From Tritrichomonas musculus (lineage: Eukaryota; Parabasalia; Tritrichomonadida; Tritrichomonadidae): 64,000 nt of DNA. Of this stretch, positions 37,974 to 46,042 are shown piece after piece (position 1 is the first letter of the stretch; each line of letters starts with the position of its first letter). Where the stretch lies: the NCBI GenBank assembly GCA_039105265.1, contig JAPFFF010000006.1:930001-994000 (forward strand). Reading direction: 5' to 3'. The position numbers and the translations under genes were made by a program. Below the pieces are notes generated by a model. It did not search any database and was not told the DNA's origin. It saw nothing but the letters and a program-made list of their open reading frames with translations.

Positions 37974-40848
37974 GTTTTTATAGACCCTATTAAGGTGTAC
38001 ATTCAATTTTTATGTATTCAAAAAATGACAACAAAAATACAAATTTTGCAAAAATTTTACTATGAATGTTTATTTTTATTTGTAAAATATACATTAAAAG
38101 TAATAACATTTTTAAAAAATATATTTAGAATATCTCACATCTTTTTGAATCCATAGATGATTCCATGAATTTTGATTCAAAAAATCTGGCTAGTTTGAGT
38201 TAAAACTTGAAATATTGATAATATTTTGCAATTTTAAGAAGAATTATTTTATAAAATCCAAAATTCCGACGATGGGAATTTTATTCTAGATAGATCTTAT
38301 CTTTGAATACTTTACTTATTTTTTCACATCAGAAATGTTATTTTACTCATAATTTTTCAATTGTTTATATTTTACACACTCTCAATTATTTCATAAAAAA
38401 GAACTCGATATTCTGAGATATACAATTATTTCATAAAACTTAACACAATTTTCTGATCATTCAAATATTTCATAAAAAAACTAATTCAATTTTTTATAGG
38501 CGTTTTTCTTAATCTAAATCATGAATCAACTTTCATATAATCATATTTGGGAACTAAACCAACAGCAATCTATTCAAATTACACAATTACTTGAAAAAAT
38601 CACTACGTTGGAAAATAATTATCTCAAAATGGAAGATAAATATCAAAAAGTTCTTCAAAATTTGAAAATAGAAAACAAAAAATTATTAGAAGAAATTGAA
38701 CAAATTAAAGAGTACAACAACAAGCTAAAAGAGGATGTTTCTAAAAAAAATTCCTATTATTTTAAATATATTAGACTAATTCAAGAAATTAATAAATTAA
38801 AAGCTAAAATAGATGACTTAAATAAAAAAAATCAAGAAGCTATTAATGAATTTACAATTGAATCAGAATCAAATAAAAAAAGTGAAATATGGTATGATAC
38901 AACTGAATATTTGTTATTTAGAAAAAATAACAATGATTCTTTTGATTTATTCATACAAGAATTAATAGAAAATGCAAAAGTTTCAGTTTATGGAAGAAGA
39001 TATTCAGATTTTTATAAGACCATTTGTCTTGGATTGTACTTTACTAATACAAGTTCATATAAAGCACTACAAAAGATTATACCTGTACCTTCTATCACAA
39101 CTTTATATTATTTTTCACGTCAATATTTAGGAGATTATAAAATATCACTTACTTCAATTGAAAAAACGGATTTTATTTTTAATGAATTTAAAAATACTTT
39201 TTTTCAGAATTTTGAATCATTAATCAACTGTTCATTAGCAATTGACCAAACTATTGGAATAAGAAATCCAATGTTTTTCAATAATCATAAAAAAAATAAT
39301 TATTTATGCTTATATTACCTTCAACCAATAAATAATTTTTATCCAAATGTTCCAATTTATATTGAATTTGACTTAAACGGTCGGATGAGTAAAAAAACAT
39401 TAGAAAATTCAAAAAAAATTAGAGAAATTGCTAAAAATAACGGTTTTGTAATTAAATATATATGTACTGATGCAGACACTCCCACTAATCCATGGCACAC
39501 ATCTATTATAAATAAAAAATATAACCCAGAAATTCAGAGTATGTATGATTCAATTAAAAATATGCCAGAATTATCATTTTCTACAGATTTTTTTCACGCT
39601 TTAAAAAGCCAAAAAAAACGTTTTTTTAGATGCAAATTATATTTAAATAAAAAATCACAGAGTGTTGATAAACATGTTGTAAGATTATATTTAGGATTAA
39701 CTGTAGGAAAAAGTAAAGCATTTACTGATGAAAGTATACAAAGTGGATTTAAAGATAAATATGCATTAGAATTTTTTTCACCAAAAGTTCTCATTGAATC
39801 ACTTAAACAAAAAGAAACTATATCTTTTGCTTATTATTTGTTACCATTCACATTTTGGTATTTAGCAGATAAAGTTCTTTTTATTGGACGACAAGACCGA
39901 TTGAATCTTTTGAATATTGCCTTCTCAATTTTTCAATTTGAACTTCACAATTTCCCAAATTCAGATCCAAATGATCGTTTTTCTTCAAAAAAAACAAAAA
40001 ATACATTAAAATTATCTTTTTATAGAAAAATTGATCTTATAAGATACTTGAACTCTATAGTTTGCTTAGGAGATTCCATAAAAAATAGTTCCGAAAATGT
40101 TGGTACTGAAAGAATATCTACTAAATGCGAAGAAAATTTTTTTGGGAATGTAAGATCTGATCTTAATGATTCACTTGATGCCGATTTATTTTTGAGCATA
40201 GTTGCTAGGAAAATAATTAAAAAGAAAATTTTTTTTCAAAATAACATAGTGAAAATTCCAAATTACAAAGAAAATAATATAGCAGGAGTTCCTACTTACA
40301 ATGATGATGACAATATTGATATAGATGATAAAAAAATAATAAATGAATGCTTTTATATAAGGAAATTTGTGGTAAATGAAATTAGCACTTTTTCAGAAAA
40401 AAATATACCTGAAACTATTCAAATTTTAAAAGTTTTAAACATTAAACCATATTTATCAACCAATTATTCTGAAAAAAATGAAAGTTATACATCAGGATCA
40501 CAACTTTTATGCAGATTTAATATGATCAAAAATAAGCATTACTTTTCTCAACCAAATGAAATTTAAATTTATAAAATAAGTAAAGAAAAAAATATATATT
40601 CTATATTTAATTTTTTTTATTTTATATTGGTAAAGATATTTTGTTTTTTTCAATTTCAATTATGTAAAAAAATAAACTTATCAATTTGTAAAATGTTCTC
40701 TCAAAAAAATAAATAAATTTATTTTTATATTGTACGTCAATTTTATCATTCTATTCAGAAATTAGATTTGAGTCATCGTATATTATATCATATTGCAATA
40801 TTATATAAAATCCATCTTTTTTTCTACCTTTATATGGTCTGTTTTTAT
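37974..40848 (+). mobile_element. P-like DNA transposon, apparently complete (element 37982-40840)
   Basis: A 2859-bp element flanked by perfect 8-bp duplications GTTTTTAT (37974-37981 and 40841-40848). The left terminus is AGACCCTATTAAGGT and the complement of the right is AGACCATATAAAGGT: 13 of 15 match. It carries one uninterrupted 681-codon transposase frame, with ~540 bp of leader and ~275 bp of trailer. P elements make 7-8 bp duplications, in agreement. The short MITE at 461-1227 shares both end regions. Intact ends, exact duplications and an open frame suggest a fairly recent insertion. Confidence 0.9.
38521..40566 (+). CDS. P-element/THAP9-like transposase
   Basis: 681 residues. No N-terminal THAP zinc finger is visible; instead residues ~15-125 form a long coiled coil, which could dimerise the protein as the leucine zipper does in P transposase. 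The RNase H-like core is suggested by SLAIDQTIGIRN (Asp 242), KYICTDADTP (Asp 317) and an E-rich block, TKCEENFFGNVRSDL (Glu 537/538), close to the family's E-x2-FG-x-(I/V)R signature. Between them FSTDFFHALKSQKKRFF (Asp 356, His 359) resembles the D-x2-HL(I/F)K-x2-RN motif of P-type transposases. Assignment rests on these motifs plus the 8-bp duplication. The start at 38521 is the first ATG. Function: cut-and-paste transposition of the host element. Confidence 0.7.
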   Translation: MNQLSYNHIWELNQQQSIQITQLLEKITTLENNYLKMEDKYQKVLQNLKIENKKLLEEIEQIKEYNNKLKEDVSKKNSYYFKYIRLIQEINKLKAKIDDLNKKNQEAINEFTIESESNKKSEIWYDTTEYLLFRKNNNDSFDLFIQELIENAKVSVYGRRYSDFYKTICLGLYFTNTSSYKALQKIIPVPSITTLYYFSRQYLGDYKISLTSIEKTDFIFNEFKNTFFQNFESLINCSLAIDQTIGIRNPMFFNNHKKNNYLCLYYLQPINNFYPNVPIYIEFDLNGRMSKKTLENSKKIREIAKNNGFVIKYICTDADTPTNPWHTSIINKKYNPEIQSMYDSIKNMPELSFSTDFFHALKSQKKRFFRCKLYLNKKSQSVDKHVVRLYLGLTVGKSKAFTDESIQSGFKDKYALEFFSPKVLIESLKQKETISFAYYLLPFTFWYLADKVLFIGRQDRLNLLNIAFSIFQFELHNFPNSDPNDRFSSKKTKNTLKLSFYRKIDLIRYLNSIVCLGDSIKNSSENVGTERISTKCEENFFGNVRSDLNDSLDADLFLSIVARKIIKKKIFFQNNIVKIPNYKENNIAGVPTYNDDDNIDIDDKKIINECFYIRKFVVNEISTFSEKNIPETIQILKVLNIKPYLSTNYSEKNESYTSGSQLLCRFNMIKNKHYFSQPNEI

Positions 40849-40867
40849 TAAAAAAGTTTACTTATCA

Positions 40868-40943
40868 ATAATCTCTTTATTCAAAAAGCTGTTTTATCAA
40901 ATATTTGAATATAGTTTGTTGGTCATATCACCAACAAACTTTG
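40868..40943. repeat. Right arm of the inverted repeat flanking the P-like element
   Basis: Reverse complement of the 37119-37220 arm: 40 of 41 identical in the outer part (40903-40943), and a further ~28 bp inside. See the left-arm entry. Confidence 0.75.
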
Positions 40944-41470
40944 TTGTTTTATATTTCTCAACCATCAGTATCTTTTTTTCAAAAAAACTCAAATAAATAG
41001 CAAATCAAAAAAAAAAAAAAAAAAAAAAATAACAAGAAGTAAAACGTTAACTCAATGGAACAAAACAAGTAACAACTATGGTTATGGGAGAATATGTAAT
41101 CAATTGAAATATCGGTTAGAACATTGAAATAAGATTCTTTAAAAAAAATGATTTGATTCACAATTCATTAATTGAAAATTCTGAATTAGAAATAAAGGGA
41201 TAAAATATATTCAAAAAATGTTGATATCTATTAAATTTATAAATCATGATCCTGATTAGACATATCTTCAAAATGTACATATATATATGAGGATTTATTA
41301 TAAAAAATAAAAATACACATTTCTTTACTATTCTGAAATTAATTGAAATCGTATCATTCAAAATTGAATCATATTTAATTTTAAATAGAAAAATTCTGAA
41401 AAGATAATATTAAAATAAAAGATAATAAAAAATTTTAATTTTTTATTTCATGATCAATTTTATTTAGTGA
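40944..41470. other. Intergenic sequence before the CAMK-like gene
   Basis: AT-rich with an A run of about 20 near 41009-41028. No gene is supported. It should hold the promoter of 41471. Confidence 0.55.
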
Positions 41471-42805
41471 ATGCCTAAAATTGTTGGAGATTATAAAGTT
41501 ATTGATACATTAGGGCATGGAAGTTTCTCAACAATTAAGAAAGTAATAAACATCAAGACTGATAAGTTTTTTGCAATGAAAATAGCAAAATTATCCGATA
41601 TAAAAAATTCGAGAATGGAAGCTCAAATTAAACGCCGAATTAATATTTTAACCAAAATGGATCATCCGGGCATTATCAAGCTTAGACGTATGATGCACTC
41701 AAAAAATAATATGTTTCTAATTTTTGATCTTGAAGAAGGAGAGTTTTTTAGTGAAATATGCCAACATGGACCAATATCAGAAGAATTAGCGCTTGAATAT
41801 TTCCATCAACTTATTGATATTATCGATTATGTTCATAAACACAATGCAGTTCTTCGCGATTTGAGAGCAGAAAATCTCCTTGTTGACGCGGATGGAAACT
41901 TAAAAATTACAGATTTCATTTTTTCCAATATGTTTAAGAACTCAGATTCGAATCCAGAAAGTGATGACCAAGAAATTGATGAAGATGATACAGATTTAGA
42001 ATCTGATGTTGATTTAGGCGATGTTGACGATAATTCCAATCCGATAAATCTACCTTTACGGCACTTTGCTGCACCTGAAGCTCTTCATGAAGAAGGCTAT
42101 ATTCCAGAAGCATCTGATATATGGAGTGCAGGCGTTATTTTATATCATATGTTATCTGGAGATCTTCCATTTGATGCCCCAACACCAAAAGAATTAGAAG
42201 AAAAAATCAAAGAAGCTCATGTCAGCTTCCCTGCAAAATTCCCAACACAAGCTCAGAATCTTTTGAAATTGATATTTATTTCTGATCCTGAAAAAAGATG
42301 TACAATGACAGAAATCAAAAAACATCCTTGGTTTAGAAAAGATTACACACCAATTATTGGTAGAGATATAGATAATACCATTGAAGATACTGAGGTAACT
42401 GTTCATCTTTCTGCAGATACCAAAATTAATCATCGAAATCAAGATGTTAATGAGCCAATAAATGTTTTTGAATTAATTGCAAAATTGTCTGGAGTTAGGA
42501 TTGATGGACTTGTGGACAAATCAGTTGCAACAAAGGTAATAACTTCATTTACCACAGCAAGGTCAGTCACTCAACTTAAAGATCTCATTTTGGATACATT
42601 AGATAATTTAGGTGCAAGAGTATATAAAAAGTCCACAGACAAGATAATAAAAGCAATTGTTCCAATATGCTCAAAAGAAGTCGAAATCAAAATTGAACTT
42701 TCGAAACTTACAGATGATTTAAGCCTTGTTGAAATATGCAGACTTAAGGGCAATCAAATAGATTATATGAGAGTGTATAAAGTATTTAGGGTTAAGCTTA
42801 AGTAA
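41471..42805 (+). CDS. CAMK/SNF1-like protein kinase with degenerate catalytic motifs and acidic activation segment
   Basis: 444 residues. The kinase domain covers ~5-270: DTLGHGSFSTIKKV (Gly loop), FFAMKIAK (Lys 37), VLRDLRAENLL (Asp 130; HRDLK changed to LRDLR), TDFIFS (DFG changed to DFI at 148-150), APEALHEEGYIPEASDIWSA and YHMLSGDLPFDA. Between DFI and APE lies an insertion rich in Asp/Glu (about residues 157-188, SDDQEIDEDDTDLESDVDLG). The C-terminal part has NVFELIAKLSGVRIDGLV, like the NAF/UBA-type region of SNF1/CIPK-type kinases, and ends in a KA1-like region. Lys and both Asp remain, so residual activity is possible, but Gly loss in DFG and the built-in acidic loop are unusual. Confidence 0.8.
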   Translation: MPKIVGDYKVIDTLGHGSFSTIKKVINIKTDKFFAMKIAKLSDIKNSRMEAQIKRRINILTKMDHPGIIKLRRMMHSKNNMFLIFDLEEGEFFSEICQHGPISEELALEYFHQLIDIIDYVHKHNAVLRDLRAENLLVDADGNLKITDFIFSNMFKNSDSNPESDDQEIDEDDTDLESDVDLGDVDDNSNPINLPLRHFAAPEALHEEGYIPEASDIWSAGVILYHMLSGDLPFDAPTPKELEEKIKEAHVSFPAKFPTQAQNLLKLIFISDPEKRCTMTEIKKHPWFRKDYTPIIGRDIDNTIEDTEVTVHLSADTKINHRNQDVNEPINVFELIAKLSGVRIDGLVDKSVATKVITSFTTARSVTQLKDLILDTLDNLGARVYKKSTDKIIKAIVPICSKEVEIKIELSKLTDDLSLVEICRLKGNQIDYMRVYKVFRVKLK

Positions 42806-43146
42806 ATTAGCTTATTTTTAGGAGAGGAGTGCTTTATATTACTATATTTATTAACCATGATTATTTATTTTTTGTTTTTGTCTTCGTTATTATTATTAAA
42901 TTTAATAAATAAAACAAATTTCAACATCATTTACCTTATTGGTATAACTCTTTAAAAAAATATTTTTTAATTACAATACAATTGGTATAAAAAGTCAAAT
43001 ATTTACGCAAAACAAAATTTATTAACAACAAATTACATCTATAAGCAATAATAACAAGTATATTATAACATAACAAATAAAATAGGGAGAATAATTATCA
43101 TCTATAATAAAATATACTACCATAAGTAAAAAATATTTCTATATTT
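42806..43146. other. Convergent intergenic sequence
   Basis: The 3' flanks of 41471-42805 and 43147-45150. AT-rich, no gene or repeat recognised. Confidence 0.6.
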
Positions 43147-45150
43147 TCATTCATCAAGGGTGCGAATAATTGATTTATATATATTTTGATCAATTTCTTT
43201 ATCACGTCTTGAAGCCATTTTTAATATGAAATTCCATTGCTTTTGCGTTTCATTCAAAGGCTTATAGCTTATTCTTTTTTCTTGATTATTTTGCTGATTA
43301 GGAGGAAAATTAGAAGATTCTTTTGATGTTAAATTTGATGATGATGCTGAAAATTTTTCATCATTTTTTAAATCCAAAAATGAAAGTGCACTTGATGTTT
43401 GACACGAACTTGGCATTTGAGCATATGAACCATATTTCTTTTTCATATTAAAAGGAGAACCATTACCACCTGACGTAGTAGTTCGCTTTTCTTGTTCAGA
43501 TTTCAAACGCATTTGAAATTTGTTTTGAAAATGTTCTTGATACGACATAGTTGGCTTGATTGGATTCTTTGGTGGATTATATACCGCATTACGGGAAGAT
43601 CGACCTGCTTTTCCTTTCGAATTCGTTTTAATGAGATTTAAAGCTTCAATTGATGACATTCTCACATCATTATTCCAATGTGATTGAGCTTGAGTAAGAG
43701 CTGGTATTAGAATATCAGATGCTGATGCTGAATTAGGAGTATTCGATGAAGATGAACAAATGAGTTTAACAAATTCTTCGTCTTTGAGTATTTTTATTGC
43801 TGCCATTGCAACTTTGAAATTTACAGATTCGATCATCATTTTGAGATGAGATATTAAGGCTTTGGAAAGAGTAGTAAAGTATGATGCATTTAACATAGAA
43901 AGAATAAATTGAAGTTGATGTAAAAAAATAATTTGCTTTTCTGAATTTGTTACTGGCCAATGTCTGAACAGAAAACGAATACACCAAATAGATGTTGTTG
44001 AGTCCTTTGATTGAAAAAATTGAGCAAGCGGAACTAAAGCATTATAAAAATCAACTACGTTAGGTGAAATTATTGTTTGATAGAAAATTGATCTAAATAT
44101 TTCAAAATATGAACGATCAAGTGGAAGAGGCAATTTTTCAAGAAAATTCTTCAAAAAATTAAAGATTGGGATCAAACAAAAATGGAGGCACTCACCGTCA
44201 ATAAAAAGTTGAACAACCCGTGTCATCATCATAAAAACTTTTGATTCATGCTCCTCGCTTTTTTGACAAACTTTCTCAATAAATGAGAGTACAGCTTCTT
44301 GTTCACTATTGAATGGTGATGAAAGTAGTTTAGTGAATTTCTCAAAAACAGTATCAGTTATAAAAGGTAAAAGTTCAGGCAAAAGCAGAGAGAGTAATGC
44401 ATAAACACGAGATAGTTGATTCCAATTGTTCATGTAATAAGGAGAAACAGATTCACCTATGATATATGTTTTTGAAATATCTGGAAAAGAATGAAAAACA
44501 TGTAACGAAAGCATTTCAAATATCATAGATAAATCATCATATGTAAACTTAGATTTCATATTTGGATCACCAGCAAATAATGACAAATTATCAAGAGCTT
44601 CTAACACTGATTTATCTATTTTGTCGTTTGGCTTCGTTTCACATTTATAAATATAAACAAGATTATTTGCTGCTTTTGATATGATTTGAGCCAGATCTGA
44701 AACCTCTGAAATTGATAATTCATTGGTCTTAATTACACATGAAGTCAAAGATCCATGACCTGATATCAAAGATTTATTAATCTGAATAACAGCGCGTGAT
44801 GGCCTTGGCCTTAATTCCATTAAAGCATATTTCGCTGGCAAATTTTTAGACATATTTTTTTGCTCATCAGTTTCGATGGTATCGTTATTACTAATAGAGG
44901 AAGTTTGAGGTTGATCCAATTGAAAATTTCCTTCATTTTTTAAATTTCCAAGAGGCTTGTTAAGAGTTTTCTTAACTGAAGAGGGATAACTTTTCCCAAG
45001 ATTTTTAGACTTGACTAACGATGGCGTTGATTTCCCAGAAAAAAGACCATTCGAAATGCTTTCATATTTGCTGACTGGTGCTACTACTTTGGGCGGCAAA
45101 GTTTTATTTAAAAAATTTGTTATAGAACGAGATTGCGAGAATTCATACAT
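43147..45150 (-). CDS. Protein phosphatase 2A B56 (B')-type regulatory subunit
   Basis: 667 residues. The central HEAT-like region (about 110-525) matches the B56 pattern: EKFTKLLSSPFNSEQEAVLS, ISPNVVDFYNALVPLAQFFQ, CIRFLFRHWPVTNSEKQIIF followed by LHQLQFILSML, then VNFKVAMAAIKILKDEEF, and ILIPALTQAQSHWNNDVR. B56 subunits select substrates for PP2A through LxxIxE motifs. The N-terminal ~110 residues and the Ser/Asn-rich C-terminal ~150 residues are divergent and probably disordered. The block equivalent to the canonical LL.LFDSEDPRER is changed, so binding to the PP2A core might differ. Stop is TGA. Confidence 0.8.
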   Translation of the reverse strand: MYEFSQSRSITNFLNKTLPPKVVAPVSKYESISNGLFSGKSTPSLVKSKNLGKSYPSSVKKTLNKPLGNLKNEGNFQLDQPQTSSISNNDTIETDEQKNMSKNLPAKYALMELRPRPSRAVIQINKSLISGHGSLTSCVIKTNELSISEVSDLAQIISKAANNLVYIYKCETKPNDKIDKSVLEALDNLSLFAGDPNMKSKFTYDDLSMIFEMLSLHVFHSFPDISKTYIIGESVSPYYMNNWNQLSRVYALLSLLLPELLPFITDTVFEKFTKLLSSPFNSEQEAVLSFIEKVCQKSEEHESKVFMMMTRVVQLFIDGECLHFCLIPIFNFLKNFLEKLPLPLDRSYFEIFRSIFYQTIISPNVVDFYNALVPLAQFFQSKDSTTSIWCIRFLFRHWPVTNSEKQIIFLHQLQFILSMLNASYFTTLSKALISHLKMMIESVNFKVAMAAIKILKDEEFVKLICSSSSNTPNSASASDILIPALTQAQSHWNNDVRMSSIEALNLIKTNSKGKAGRSSRNAVYNPPKNPIKPTMSYQEHFQNKFQMRLKSEQEKRTTTSGGNGSPFNMKKKYGSYAQMPSSCQTSSALSFLDLKNDEKFSASSSNLTSKESSNFPPNQQNNQEKRISYKPLNETQKQWNFILKMASRRDKEIDQNIYKSIIRTLDE

Positions 45151-45153
45151 TTT

Positions 45154-45159
45154 GAATGA
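45154..45159 (-). promoter_or_regulatory. Initiator-like TCATTC 3 nt before the ATG
   Basis: Minus-strand ATCATTCAAAATG at the start of the B56-type gene; fits TCAYW with a leader of about 7 nt. Confidence 0.45.
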
Positions 45160-45424
45160 TTATAATTTCTTATTATTTTTTGTTAACATAACGATCATAT
45201 TTTAAATTCATATTTTGAATTTTTATAATTCAATTAATTCGTTATTCTAATTTCAAATCCTTTGCCTATTTGAATATTTTAAGTATGAAAAACGTATATG
45301 CAAATTTTTATTTTAAAAACAAATGAGAATTGTGTAAAAAAATAGAAAAAGATAGAAAACATTTTTTTTAAATTTGCTATTTCAATTGACATAAATTAAA
45401 GATAACTTCGTAACAGTGGCAATT

Positions 45425-45745
45425 TTAAGATGGGTTCTTGCAAATATTGAAGTTTGCACCTTCGAAGTTTTGTCCAAGATGCTCCTTTTCTGTAAAATGA
45501 CGAGAAACAGTATGATATTCTGTGGGTCTCTCGTATTGTGTCATTGCCATTTTTCCATAATCATTGTTCGTTGTTCTATAAACGGGATGCTCTCTTTTTA
45601 GAGTAGTAGCTTCACCAATTTCACTGAACCTTTCAGGAACAGCTTTGGATTCTTGAGCTAACCTTTCTTCTACGCGTTTCATAACACGTGCCATATATGT
45701 TTCTTCATCTTCGTCTTCTTTTTGACCAGGAAGCCTTTGGCTCAT
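45425..45745 (-). CDS. PIERCE-like (DUF4490) axonemal microtubule inner protein
   Basis: 106 residues. The N-terminal half is charged and helical (DEDEETYMARVMKRVEERL). The C-terminal half, HPVYRTTNNDYGKMAMTQYE then HTVSRHFTEKEHLGQNF, resembles the PIERCE1/2 (C9orf116/C15orf65) signature P-x-YRTTN-x-x-YG followed by a Phe-Ser/Thr block and a final Asn-rich stretch. Those proteins lie inside axonemal doublet microtubules in animals and algae. Trichomonads have flagella, so the role fits. Codon composition is clearly that of a real gene. Head-to-head with 46043, 297 bp apart. Family call is from motif memory and moderately sure. Confidence 0.6.
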   Translation of the reverse strand: MSQRLPGQKEDEDEETYMARVMKRVEERLAQESKAVPERFSEIGEATTLKREHPVYRTTNNDYGKMAMTQYERPTEYHTVSRHFTEKEHLGQNFEGANFNICKNPS

Positions 45746-46042
45746 TTAACGAAAATGCAAATAAAAAAATAAATTTTTTTTAATATATTGAAAAAGTTAA
45801 CTCACCAAATAATTTCAAAGAAAAAGTTAAGATATTATTAAAAACGTACAATTTTCAATTCATTTTATGGTTTAATTCAATTTTAAATGGATTATTTGAT
45901 TAACGTACTTAACATACATTAGCTTCAAAATCAAATTATCATGTCTTTTAAATTTGATTTAAACCAATGCAATATTCAATTTTATGAAAATTTGAATAAT
46001 TTATAACTTTTTCAATGACCAATCTCGTTATATTTCAATGTA

